The notes under the pieces: generated by a model | Seen by the model: only the letters and a program-made list of their open reading frames with translations | Databases searched by the model: none | What the model was told of the DNA's origin: nothing | Source: Paramacrobiotus metropolitanus | Lineage: Eukaryota > Tardigrada > Eutardigrada > Parachela > Macrobiotidae | Direction of reading: 5' to 3' | DNA length: 64,000 nucleotides | NCBI RefSeq assembly: GCF_019649055.1 | Contig: NW_026570271.1 | Coordinates: 1 to 64,000 of the forward strand | Translations under genes and position numbers: made by a program | Shown here: one piece after another, positions 46,401 to 56,934 of the stretch | How the letters are laid out: the number at the start of each line of letters is the position of its first letter | Numbering within the stretch: position 1 is the first letter of the stretch

Positions 46401-49400
46401 CAGCAGCGTCACCCATCCCTGGCAAGTCTCCGCGGTCCACTCTCTACACTTTTTCCTGTTAACCCCATGGGTTACGCGATATGAAATCTCGGGATTTCTC
46501 TTTAGGAATCGATCTAACCAGGCGTGGCTAAACGTCGCTCCCATGCCTTTCTGCAGCGCGATGTTAACCACGAGCCTTCTCAAAAACGACTTGTTCATAG
46601 GCACGCCAATATCCGCGCATTTCAGTAGAAAATTAGCCAGGTACGTTTCTTCAGCATCGGTGAACTTTCTGCTCCAAGAACCTCTCGTCTGCGCAGGCTT
46701 CCCTTGAACTTTATCTCGAAGCGTGGTTTTTGGAATCCTGTAAAGTTTCGCTGCAGCACGCAAAGAGAACGTCCCATTACGAACCTGTTGCACGGCCAGA
46801 TAAAGACGATTCTCCCGGTCCATAATTCCATCAGTCACAAAAGTAGCATTAGCTGGCGCCGCGCTTTCAAACAGATTTGTACACACGATAACAAATAAAG
46901 AAACAAAACTGCAAAATGATAAGCAGTTTGTGAGAAACGAACAATAGAAGTACTAAAATACTTTGGTCTTGGAGAATTAAATTGAACGTGCTGATGAAAA
47001 ACAAACTGCACTTTGCAGTCAGCTGTTAATAACCACGTAGCCGCGCACTACAGGGGCTACAAATGCAATCGGGTGGACGGAACGCTAAAGTGTAATCTGT
47101 AAGCGGTCGGAACGTGAGTAGAAGCGAAGTATAGTTTATAGTTAATTTCCATCGTATATACTTTAATTTTTCCCCTATTTCGGTCACTTTAATTAAATGG
47201 TTTCATAATTTCCTCACCGGTCACACCACCGAAACGCGCGGCGTGCTATATGAACTGCTGATATTTGCTCGACTTTCCTTTTGGCTCGTTTTTTCGCTAC
47301 TTTGTGTAACCCGAACAAATCGAATATTCGTTCAAAACAAATTTAATACGGTATTTCAAAAGCTACTTTGTATGTTGAATCATGAATGCATGGAGGATCC
47401 GTCCTTCCTCCATTGCACCGGTCCATGTCCTGTTATGCCGGTTGTGTTTTTATAATCATGTATTGACGTTAATGCGTTAAAATGGAAGTTTTACTATGAA
47501 ACGTAGCCATTTCTATGAGTTTAATTTTGCTAGGGACTTTTGATACCTGGGGAGAGAAATATTAAATCATGCACCGGTAATTAAAGTGAGCGAAATATGA
47601 AACAAATCAAAGTATATTTGATAATTAATTATTACTACAGTTTCTCTCCTGCTCAACATTATCTATTTTAAAAATTCGGCACCATAAGAAAACAACATTT
47701 TTATAAAATGGGGTAACTTACATCAGACGGCCGACCAGTCAAGGATGTTTCTTTGTGGCTGCCTTGGATCTTTTCTTCGGTGTCTCCGTTGGCATCGTGA
47801 AGTGAGAGAGCGTCGGGAAGGAAAGAACCTTCAATATGCTGCCGTATTGCTTTATACGACCATCCCTCTTCGCGCAGTTGTAGAAGAACGGCCTGAAATT
47901 CGTAGAACTCAGTTTCTTCCCGGCCCGCATCCATTTCCTGTTCTTGGATGATCGGGTTTGTCAATAGGGTGGGTGGCTCGAATATCGACACAAAAAACGG
48001 CTCACTGCATGTTTCAGTGCTGTTGCTATGTTGACTGTTTGGAGAAACTAGAAGGGTGCTTCGCGTATCTCCATTGGGTGATGGCGATCGCTGCTTTTCC
48101 GGTATTTGTGTAATGTGACGGGCGAACGTATTGGCCGCTGGCTGGCCCACGGCGTCCGCCGATGGTTCCTCTGTAACGGTCACAGCACGCTGACGTCCAG
48201 ACCAAATGATCAAATCTGGCGCACATTCACACGGAGACGCCGAATCAGCACGGCTGTTTTCTTCGTCTTGCTGAGGTGCATCCTCATCTTCCGCGACTAA
48301 AATGGACAGAAGAGAATCAGGTACAATTCAGCTAACATGTTTACAGACTTACAGAGTACATAAAACGACTATTCAGCAGCAAGTGCATTAAGTAATTACG
48401 CGAAATACTAGTAAGGCGTGCTTTAGGACAGTAATCTGTTGCGAAACGATTAAACAAACTGCGATATACCGTACATAGGCTACATAGTAACAATCTGAGC
48501 GTTTTACGGCGGTTGCTTCAAACATTCACGGAAAGGTTCTTGAAAGAACTGACGTGTACGGGCGTACCGACCGCCCACATCGTACTACTTTACTACTTAT
48601 ACTGCCCCTGCTCTGCGATCCTACTTATACTGCCCCTGCTCTGCGATCTTTATTACTTCAGCTACTCGAGTCATGACCCCGTTTCCGAGTCGCGTCTTCT
48701 CAGAAGTCCCCAGCAGAGAACTTTGACCGCGACTTAACATTTCGTCGTGACCGTGACTTAACCGAGCGGCTCTACCTTTTGGTCTCATGTACGTTGTGAC
48801 CTCAGGTTTTGGTTCGTCCACGTGCTATGCTGTCGTAGTGTATAGGCTAGCTAGTTTATCCCTATTGTTCTTCGGTACCTGTGAGTACGTAAAGCGAGGC
48901 ATCTGCGTATGCCGAGTGTATATAAGCGCAGCGGTGCCCAGAGTAACATCAAGTGTTGAATAATTCCAACAAACTAGAGATTTGTTCTCGATGTGATTAA
49001 CTTCACGGTTTGCTCTGGTTCACATTTTCCAATGAGGATTCGGCTATCAGACCTCTTGGCAAATGTGACCTCGGCTTTCAGATTCGGCTATCAACGTCTT
49101 TTACTTTATACACGACAGAACATCGAGCGGTACTGGGACCGCGCCTGCAGTCTGTAGCGAGATACGATACGGTTAAATCTGAGCCGAGGTCATAGTCAGA
49201 ATCAGCACAATACAGAGAATGCTTTTATTGCATTCTGCATAAGAGCAGTTGGTTATTTTACGTACCAGTGTAGCTCTTCTCGTAATCCGTGTTTGTTGAT
49301 GCTTGAAGGATGTCATTCCCAACTGTTTTATCTATTTCCTCAGTGTTGTGGGCGGATTCATGAATCGCCGTTGTGGCTGCTTCGCCGTCGTCACGCAGCG

Positions 49401-50364
49401 AGGTATTAGCAAAACTGGAACAATCGACATATCGGCGTTTACTTCTGGTAACGCCATGCTGCTTGATCTTCAGCCGAGCCGACCGTCGACACCCTTCCCT
49501 TGTGTCACTTTTGTCGTCTTCATCAACTTTCAACGTTTGTCCTTTGCGGAGCTTTGCTTTGCGGTGCTTTGCAATCGGATTGTCTTCGGTTCTCACAGAT
49601 TCCAGTAGGCATTCTTCGGCTGACTCTGTGTTGTTTAAAGGACGCTCTTCCGGTTTAGTCGATTCCTGTTTGGACATTTTCCGTATTTTTATTAGCGTCG
49701 GCACGCTCACTTGAAGCTGCTTTGCTATGGCACTCCATGACCATCCTGCAGCTCGCAGTTTGCGAGCAGCAACTCGCGTTTGCTTGTGATTTCGTTGGAT
49801 CCGTTCCCGAAATGCTTCCCCATTCTGCCGCAGTAACAATTCGAGGGTGGCTGGTGACAAACCGAACTTCTCCCTGATGTGCGGTTCGCTGTGTCCTTCT
49901 TCAAAACAGCGAAGTATCTCTTCTTTCGTCTTCGGAGGGATGAGTGACGGTCCATTCCGCGCAGCAAAACTCTTTCCATTTGTTTGAATTACAGCTTCTA
50001 CGACATCCGCTGCTACATTAACCTGGTTCATAATATCCGCTTTTGACAAGCCCCGACGGAATAGTTGGAGGATTGTCTTGCATTGTTCTTCAGTAAGGTC
50101 CATCAGCTTCTGCACTCGCTGCACGGTCGACTTGCCAATATTGAATTTTTTCGCGATTTCTGCTAAACTGTACTCTTTTTGGCGAATAAGTTGTACAATC
50201 TCTTTACTCTGCTCCTCAGTCAGCTTCGTTCGACAAGTTAGTTTTTCCCTTTTGAGATGGCTGCTCAGCGACTCAAAAGTGATACCCAGGCGTTCCGCGA
50301 TTTGCTGCCGAGTGGATCCAGCTTTACGTAGTTCGTGAAAAAGTCGCTTTTGATCCTTATCCAT
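36944..50364 (-). CDS. G3: fused multi-HTH/zinc-finger gene, nine exons
   Basis: Predicted by joining units B and C: 49266-50364 (E1), 47722-48296 (E3), 44013-44385 (E4), 42380-43468 (second E1), 40900-41495 (E3), 40203-40575 (E4), 39556-40109 (E3 copy), 37605-37977 (E4 copy), 36944-37443 (E5). The sum is 5532 nt, 1843 aa. Unit B has no zinc-finger exon: the intron sequence 3' of its E4 breaks off at about 43840, just where E5 should begin. The acceptor before unit C's E1 (GAAGTAG|GACACC) is phase 1 and leads in frame into its own ATG, and the exon is 1089 nt (divisible by 3). The product would carry two five-HTH arrays, three E3 HTHs and one finger pair. No E2 is present. The alternative is an independent unit C gene starting at 43445 (1153 aa) and a truncated unit B. 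Confidence 0.55.
37978..39555. other. Intron between the E3 and E4 copies of unit C
   Basis: 1.6 kb against 324 bp for the equivalent E3-E4 intron between 40576 and 40899, so largely inserted DNA. It contains a retroelement RT C-terminus relic (38690-38885). Confidence 0.6.
38690..38885 (-). pseudogene. Relic of a reverse-transcriptase C-terminus
   Basis: An open stretch of about 65 codons reads ...IEIYGPYGDGTKKLVETVG... and ...FKQRISMQIQRGNAICVMGT. The pattern F-xx-AIE-xGPxG ... RIS-x-IQRGNA-xx-xMGT is typical of the extreme C-terminus of a widespread group of metazoan non-LTR RT proteins. The rest of the element is not seen. Related relics lie at 55801-56235, 56500-56640 and 57390-57450. 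Confidence 0.55.
41496..42379. other. Unit C first intron, with short repeats
   Basis: No gene. 41652-41690 has ATTGATTGATTG/TTTATTGAGTAG, a sequence resembling a retroelement 3' UTR end, and 41731-41784 holds 2.2 copies of a 25-bp repeat (CTTGCTGGTCAAGGTAGCGA + GCTAC) that is partly self-complementary. Confidence 0.6.
43469..44012 (-). other. Junction between units B and C
   Basis: 43500-43700 resembles 50400-50600 (upstream side of unit B), so it is a former promoter/leader of unit C. 43835-43990 resembles the E4-E5 intron of unit C (37480-37600; GCGCAAGCCAAAGTTTTGAC). The two meet where unit B's E5 should be, so a deletion removed E5 and the intergenic spacer. Confidence 0.6.
44013..50364 (-). 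CDS. Unit B (5' half of G3), E1-E3-E4
   Basis: E1 49266-50364: start MDKDQKRLFHELRKAG at 50364, just after the conserved GTAG|GTCACC acceptor. It has five HTH repeats and a GCRRSARLKIKQHG tract. E3 47722-48296 has the sixth HTH (EFQAVLLQLREEGWSYKAIR). E4 44013-44385 ends ACCTSEIQK at a phase-1 donor GTACGT. E2 and E5 are absent. Its E3-E4 intron hosts the pogo-like transposon. Confidence 0.75.
44758..44816. repeat. Left TIR of the pogo-like element
   Basis: 59 bp, paired with 47071-47129; preceded by TA at 44756-44757. Confidence 0.9.
45163..46823 (-). CDS. Pogo/Tigger/Jerky-type transposase, three exons
   Basis: Exons 46041-46823, 45741-45953 and 45163-45672; introns of 87 and 68 bp (GTAAGC...TGTAG, GTATGT...TCAG), both phase 0. 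Predicted 501 aa. The start chosen is MDRENRLYLAVQQ at 46823. Order: Psq-type HTH (about 1-45, TFSLRAAAKLYRIPKTTLRD), CENP-B-type HTH (about 55-125), then the DDE domain of the Tc1/mariner superfamily. The catalytic Asp positions are visible as NLDESAFS (end of exon 1 region), VMLDGHSSH (exon 2) and QPLDLKVFGPVKRAW (exon 2). A Lys/Arg tail (KKRRQKKS) may be a nuclear signal. It cuts and pastes the element by binding the TIRs and integrating at TA. No damage seen. Confidence 0.88.
47071..47129. repeat. Right TIR of the pogo-like element
   Basis: Inverted copy of 44758-44816, followed by TA at 47130-47131. Confidence 0.9.
47132..47721. other. Unit B intron right of the pogo-like element
   Basis: Nothing recognised; AT-rich intron sequence. 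An open frame of 70 codons (47243-47455, +) shows no domain and runs antisense to the host gene. Confidence 0.5.
48297..49265. other. Unit B first intron
   Basis: No coding features. 48593-48648 is an exact 28-bp tandem duplication (CTACTTATACTGCCCCTGCT + CTGCGATC). Confidence 0.6.
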
Positions 50365-52139
50365 TCTTGTTATTTGGTTTGGGTGACCTACTCCCACAAA
50401 GTGCATTGTCATAAATTTTCAGCCCTCTCCCTTACTTCAGTAATTCGAAACACGAAATAATACTAACAAAAACGGAAACAGCAGTTAGCAAGTGAGGGTG
50501 GCTACTGCAATGTCCATTTAATCTGAATTCTTCTCAATTGTTTGGTTTGGAAATGGTTGTGTAGTATATGTTGCGATTGTTTCTGGTTTCCTAGGTTTCT
50601 CAAAACAAAAGTTCCAAGCTGCCCATCTTTTCATTTCCATTGGCGGCTGGAATTTACGGTTGGAACTGATTACGTATATAGTGTAATTATACGTAAACAT
50701 TCCCTCACCAGTAGCGTGGGTCCTGGCGCTATTATGGAATAAAATTACTCTGGACAAGGAGAACTGCGCTTCACAAAATCTTTTTTCGAGTGCACTGGGG
50801 CCCATTTACTGAAGCAAAGTGCAAACTGAACGCTGTTAAACGTTTTTGGAATGCAATCTTACTCAAGGAAGAGTTCTACGACATAGCATATAGCGTTCAA
50901 ACGTATTCTGTCTGTAGCATTACAACTTTCATTTAGCTTTCATTTCAGAAACCTTTCACTGGCTAATTTTTTCTGCTTCCCGTATGGTTTGTTCTGTTCC
51001 GTTGTACTCAGAATGGTGCCAAGTGTCCAAAGGGGACACGTATGACAAAAAAATAAATTAAAGGTTGCATATTACGGACTAGTATGGCGGTGACCCATAT
51101 TCACAACGCCCGGCGTGTAGCCGCGGTTAAGGAAACAGCTCATAGAGTAATGCAGATTCTGTAAATGTTATACTGCATTGTTTCGGCTATCGGCGTAAAA
51201 TTGTTTTTATATATCTACCCAAATATCAGAAATCCACCTTATACAGCGTTAGTGGATTATTCTTAAAAGTACCACATACTCTGTACAGAATCCCTCAATT
51301 ACAATAAACATTTTTAAGTAGTTTTTAAGTATAAACATTTTTTTTACTCAGTAGAAACTGCTACAATTTTCAGTTTTGGTGTGTGTTACTGTGTTGCGCT
51401 TTTTGGCACATGTTCCGTACGTTACAGTTTATGGATTATATATTATGTAAGTACTACTTACAGAGAGCACTTGATTGCCGACATAGCAGAAACAATAATT
51501 TCAGTGCAGTGTCAGCAATAAAGTCAGAAGTGCTGTGACTTAAGAAGAAGCATACGATGACATAAGAAAACATAATACGACACAAAAAAAAAACAGAATC
51601 AAGCATAAGAAAATATAAGGGGGATCTGCGCCAGAAGCACCGACAAGTGTAACCGAATAATGGTCTGAACGACCAAGACGTCCAGCGGACGTTTTGGTCG
51701 GTCACAAACGTGAGTATTTGCCGTCGTCTGCTGTGCTTATTTCATACATACAGCCCTTGAACTGAAATAATACCTATGAATTTAATTTTTGATTTATTAA
51801 CGGCAAACAACGGCGAAAGCTTACAGGAAAGGTAACGGCGTGCCGCCGACTGCTGACAAAAAGAGCGTTAGTGTAAATTTACTTAAAAATCGTATTTAGA
51901 AATGCAAACCGTAGCTAAAATATCCTACAAGCTATAATACTACTACTTTCACCAAGATTTTTGAAATACTCATACAGTGCCCTGCTTACTCGTAAATGTG
52001 GTCCATTTTTTATTGCCTTTTCCGACAACTGATAGTTTATCATCATCGCCAAGAAAACTACAGCCATCTTAGTAGCAAACTGCTACAGATAGAATGCTTC
52101 TACAGCAAAGCCCATGGGCGACATCAGCATTCTACATAC
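50365..52139. other. Spacer between G3 and G4
   Basis: Close to 50387 lies the leader acceptor of G3 (GGGAGTAG|GTCACC), and 50400-50600 is the promoter-side block shared with 43500-43700. 51671-51699 has a 13-bp hairpin (GACCAAGACGTCC). No gene recognised. The last part should contain the G4 3' UTR. Confidence 0.55.
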
Positions 52140-55100
52140 TTAATCCGCTGCAATTGAGTGAATAATGCCATTGCGCAGGGCATTCCGCGACTGATACGTA
52201 ATAATGTGTTGGCCGATTTTCATGGGGCGCCGACTTCTGAAAGTGCACGCGGTGCAACGCAGAAATACATCCTTTGCTAGTAGAAAACGATGCTCCTTCG
52301 CTGCCAAATGCGACAAAAACAGATCTGCATCGTCCCAATACACGCGGCATAAATGACATTGATATCTTGCCGTGATGGTGTTGGTATCGGTGTTGGTTTC
52401 GGTGTTCGGCAATAATGACGCTTGTCTAGCGGCATTGTCTGTGGAACCGTTCTGGAAATCACCTGCAGCCTCATCAGGTTCTGTGCTTCGGTCGGATGCA
52501 AAGTCTTCTGGGGCATCCGACAACATAAAATTATCCTTTGTGCCGCTGTTCCGCTGATAACTTTGCATACCAAAGTAATCATCGAGGGAACGCCAATGGT
52601 TTCTCGCCCACGTCAAAGCATGAATATCTGTGAATTATTCTTTAATTATCCGGAATTCAACGTGAGTGACGATAATATCGAAGAGTTTCCGGATATATTG
52701 TCGGAATACACATATAAACGTACAGTAATTCCGACTAGTCGGAATACTCATATAACAGATCTTGAACCGCTTTAATTGTTTAACATGATTCAGTCGTGAT
52801 GTAATCTTATTTTTATCCTGAAGGAACGCATTCGCTAACCTTAATTTGTAATTTGACATACCTTTTTGCGGTCCGCTGTCTATGGTGCCGCAGTCGTGGG
52901 TGTGCAGAATTTCCACCGTTTGTACCAACCCATTCTCGGGAGACGTACGATAACTTTTTGCATTAAAGGCACAGCTACTGCCATTGAGCGATGGACTTCT
53001 GCTGCATTGTTTACTTCCGGTGCTGGGTGAAGGTTCGTTTTCTAACCATATAACGAGCCGCTGGCGCTCCTGACTTGACATCCCTTCCGGTCGTGGCGAA
53101 ACATGGCATTGGGGCGGAGTACCTCGATTTACAGGTGTATCCAGTCTGTTCTGCTCGGTTTCAGCAGCATCGTCAGCTCCACTCTGGCTTTGTGCGTTTA
53201 TCGATGCCTGGCATGCGTCAGGGCCACATAATCCAGTCGAATGTAAAGCCTAAAAATATAGGAAGCCTTTCAGAGCCTGCCGCTACAGTAAAGGTAAGAC
53301 GGCCATAAAGTTTTGTACAAAATGCTTAAGCATCTTGAGGGCAAAGATGAAAACAGAAGTTTATCTTCAATCTATATTCATTGCTGTTTCAAAAGGCGGA
53401 CTTTTTCAAGCCCCCAAAAAGGTTACCATTGCAGTAAAAGACTTTACATCCAGTTGACAAATCGATTTGCTCTTACGTGGCTGTTTTCTCGTTCTTCGGC
53501 ATCTCCACAAGGGCTTCGTAGCCGCCTGGCGTTGGAGATGAAGCAAGCATCGATCTGCTGCTTTATTGATTCATAAGAGCATCCATGTCTGCACAGTTGC
53601 ACAACGATGGATTGTAATTTGTGGTACCGATTGTAGCCAGGCTCCGTAAATATGTCCCGCGCCTCCATGATCAGCTGGTCCGGCATAACGGTGGGCGCAT
53701 TCGCGGCCGGTACAGAAGGCGACTCACCGTGCGTTTCTTTATTTTGATGCTCTGAATTGTTGCTATGAGCTTCTTTTTCGGGCGACAGCGAGTGTTGAAT
53801 ATCCAGTACACTTATAGTGGGCACAGGAACGACATTGAGCTCGCTTACAGCATCCGCTGAACATTTCTCTGTAGAGGTTGTACGCTGATGTCCAACGCGG
53901 AGGCTTACTAAATCCGACCCGGATAAACCAAAATAACACTGCAAGGGTGCTGAATAATCGAGGAGCACGGAACCATTGTTGCCGGTTTCCTGTCTGCTTT
54001 CTACTCCCCGCTGCACAGCATCCGCCTTTTCAGTGACGGGATCCAGGAGTAAAACAATTTTACAAGGCTCGCAAAAAAATAATTACTATTATAATCATGC
54101 AAACGTCATCGTCATAATTCCGTGTATAGTCAGAGCGACTGTGTTATGTTATGAATGCAAATATTCGAAGTACGATAAACTGGAAGGACATGATAATAAA
54201 TTCAACTGTCTTGATACTCAGTCGTTACAAATAAGAGTACGAAACTGACAGTTTTTGAAATGCAAAATATGTATTCGAAGTACGAGAAACTAAATAAGTA
54301 ATTGTCCTGATACTCAGTAACTCAGGCCGTTACAACGTGGACTTGCGCCCGAAATTGTGTTGAGTAATATTATGAGAGTCACTCGTTACTCACGTACCAG
54401 ACCGGCTTTTCTCGGACTTCCGAGTTTCCTGTTCTCCTTCGCCATAATGTGCTGACACATGCATTTTAGTCGAATCATCTTCGTCGTGCGAATCCGTAGC
54501 GGTGTGGCCGGAGCCAGAATAATTCCAGCGGCTCCGTTTGCAGCCGGAAGGGCTACGTCTGGCAGCTAATAACCGATCCAAACGTCGGCACTCTTGGACG
54601 TAATCATGACGACCACTTTCAGTAATTCTCGGTCGCTGTGCGCTTCGACCATGATCTAGAACATTAGACCCCTCGATTCCGCAGACCTGGGTAGCGGCTC
54701 CACTATGCGTAGGATGCTCAATCGAAGTGGTCGGTTCTTGTACGACATCTTCCCATAAGCTAATTCCAAATGCAGCGTTCGTTTGCGGCAGCTTTGCGAT
54801 CTCATTGACAGAGCATGGAAGTGCATAAGTATGAAAATGCGGGTCTGTTTCTATGACTGGTACGCGCTCAGCTGGCCTGATCGATTCTTGACTGGCATTT
54901 TCCAGTATACGCGTCACCGTTTTCCCGGTCACAATCCTCGTAAGTTGTTTCTTTTTGGTACTTACAGACCATCCCGCTGCTTGAAATTTCAGTACATCAG
55001 TTCGATCCTGTTGGCACTTCTGCCGGTAGCGATCCCAGAATGATTTTCCATTCTGATGCAGCAATATTTTGAGGCTGTTTCTCGAAAGGCCGAACTTTTT

Positions 55101-55643
55101 CATAATGTACAACTCACTGTGACCTTCTTCGAAGCATTCAGTTATTTGTTGTTTCTGCTCCTGACTGACAGGAATTCCATCCCGCGCGAGAAAACTGTGT
55201 CCGGCTCGGCGGAGTACAGCGTCTACGGTACGCCCATTTAACTTAACCTCCCGCATAATATCGGACCTTGAGTGGCCGCTATCGAACAGCTGGAAGATGG
55301 TTTTGTTTTGCTCTTCCGTAAGGCTGGCTGTTTGAAGGATTCGATTTACAGTCTTCACGTGCAGGTTGAACTGCTTCGCGATTTCTGTACGACAGGACTT
55401 ATTTTGTCGTGCTAGCTGTATGATCTCCTTCCTCTGCTCTACACTCAATACTGTTCGTCGTCCAGTTAATTTTTCCTCTTTGAAAACCTTTTTCACAGTA
55501 GACAGAGTGGTTCCCAAGCGGTGCGCAATTTCCGGTTGTGTGTAGCCTTTGTTGTGTAGTTCACAAATCAACCGACGTTCATTATCATAAATTTCTTCTG
55601 GCTGGATCATTCGTGCTGTGGCTAGCTGATCTTGCTCGACCAT
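52140..55643 (-). CDS. G4: multi-HTH plus zinc-finger protein, four exons
   Basis: Compact, most divergent member. E1 54398-55643, E3 53477-54003, E4 52862-53249, E5 52140-52627; 2649 nt, 882 aa. The start is MVEQDQLATARM at 55643, after the conserved GTAG|GAGACACC acceptor (an in-frame ATG at 55607 is also possible). E1 has five HTH repeats (first ERRLICELHNKGYTQPEIAH) and the basic tract ECRRLDRLLAARR-xxx-GCKRSR. E3 has the sixth HTH. E5 has SLDDYFG, finger 1 C-x2-C-x12-H-x5-H, and finger 2 with the last His replaced by Tyr. Two splice sites have moved: the ancestral E3 acceptor position (54036/54037) reads CG instead of AG, so the nearest phase-compatible acceptor is GGGGAG|TAGAAAG at 54003; the E3 donor is an earlier GTAAGA (53476). 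E2 is absent. Confidence 0.7.
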
Positions 55644-55800
55644 ACTGGCTAGGTGTCTCCTACTACCCGCGTTCTTTGCTGTGTAGGAAATGGACCTTGT
55701 TGTTTCCCGATGGCTTACTGATACCTTGTATTATGTACTCAGTTTGTAATACAATGAGAAGAAGCCTGCGCAAATTTAAACTAATTAAAATGATTGAATT

Positions 55801-56235
55801 TTAAACATTGAAAAAACATCCAAAATCGTTAGTATCATTACGAGCGCGCAGCGTGCCCAAAACGGCCGCTGCGTTTCCTCTGACTACTGCCAGGCTCAAA
55901 CGTTGTCTCAAAAAGGCCGTAGATCGAGGTTCCCCGGTTACTTCGCGGATCTTCCGGCCGACGAATCGAATCAGCTCCGCAAAAGACACTCCAAATGTCC
56001 CGAAAGTCTCGACTGCCAGAGGATAGAAGAGATATCCCAACTCTTCTACGAAATCGTATTTCCCGCGCTTACTGTTTTCGGCCATTTGGGCTACGCTCCC
56101 GGCTTTTCTCGAGCTAGCGTTCACGTGAGACACGGCCACGGTGTCCCAGCATGTCGCATCCCACACCACCGCCTTGCCGTCACGCACCGGAATCAGGGTC
56201 ATACCGTCATACCTTGTATTATTCAATTCTGGCAA
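55801..56235 (-). pseudogene. C-terminal fragment of a non-LTR retrotransposon RT protein
   Basis: 144 open codons: GMTLIPVRDGKAVVWDATCWDT ... SKRGKYDFVEELGYLFYPLAVET-GTFGVSFAELIRFVGRKI ... STAFLRQRLSLAVVRGNAAAVLGT. This order (W-D-x-T, Y-x-F-x-P-x-A-V-E-T-x-G, FLRQR-S-A-x-RGNA-x-x-x-LGT) marks the C-terminus of a common metazoan RT protein group. No RT catalytic core is nearby, so it is a fragment. Two weaker relatives follow. Confidence 0.65.
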
Positions 56236-56499
56236 GTACTTCTACAGATACAACGGTAATTTAACAATAGCAATTGCTGTAGTAAAAATAATATTGCTGG
56301 ACCTAAATATTAGGATTTATAATAAAACTGCTGCTCTACCCCAGTATGTACTGGCCTTCTTTTTTTCAGTAAGAGCCAATACAGACACATATATGGCGGC
56401 TCTAATGAATACTAAATAACTGGTCGCATTACCAAAACTGTTATTCATAATCTTGGGTAACCTATTCAGTGTAATCTTGGGTTGCTTCATTTCCTTAAA

Positions 56500-56640
56500 C
56501 TACCGCTTACGTAAGCGTTGTCTCAAGGACAACGTTTACCGGGCTCCTGGTAGCTTCACGGATCTTTTGGCTTATGAAACGCATCATTTTGGCAAATGCC
56601 ATACCATAAGTTGCTTTATCCACTCCGGAAAAAATTTTTA
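56500..56640 (-). pseudogene. Degenerate second copy of the RT C-terminus
   Basis: The reverse strand reads FAKMMRFISQKIREAT, matching FAELIRFVGRKIREVT of the fragment at 55801-56235, then diverges. Short and decayed. Confidence 0.45.
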
Positions 56641-56825
56641 AAAGAATTTTACAGCAGTGTTTGAGCTGTATGAGCGAAAAAGCTCCCAGTTTTTACTAGA
56701 GTAGTGCTGCTTTCGACGCGCTCAGTACAAGCGGAAGTCCTGAATTAATTGGTGGATTTTACCATCCTACTGAATCCAAAGTACAAATCAATGGCCATAC
56801 AGACTTTACTAATTGGCTATTCCGA

Positions 56826-56934
56826 TAGTCAAAGGGGGGGGACTATTTCATTTAAAAAAGGGGGTGACAATAAGTCAAAGGGGGTGCAAGGGGGTGACAA
56901 TAGTCAAAAAGGGGGTAAGGGCGTGACAATAGCC
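56826..56934 (+). repeat. Repeats of AAAGGGGGTGACAATAGTC, left block
   Basis: Three to four imperfect copies of a 20-30 bp unit built on GTCAAAAAGGGGGTGACAAT. A related direct-orientation block lies at 57745-57907. Confidence 0.75.

Larger units (their letters stand above)
44758..47129 (-). mobile_element. Complete pogo-like DNA transposon
   Basis: 2372 bp with 59-bp terminal inverted repeats (44758-44816; 47071-47129) starting CTTCGCTTCTACTCACGTTC and differing at only a few positions. TA flanks both ends (44756-44757, 47130-47131). It encodes one spliced transposase without stops or frameshifts. Inserted in the E3-E4 intron of unit B, same strand as the host gene. Intact TIRs and gene suggest a recent, possibly still active copy. 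Confidence 0.92.

Noticed and set aside
6465-55643. The array as a CRISPR or bacterial defence locus because of many HTH units
   Set aside because: Introns, GT-AG splicing, C2H2 fingers, LINE, pogo element and lack of operon spacing exclude a prokaryotic origin.
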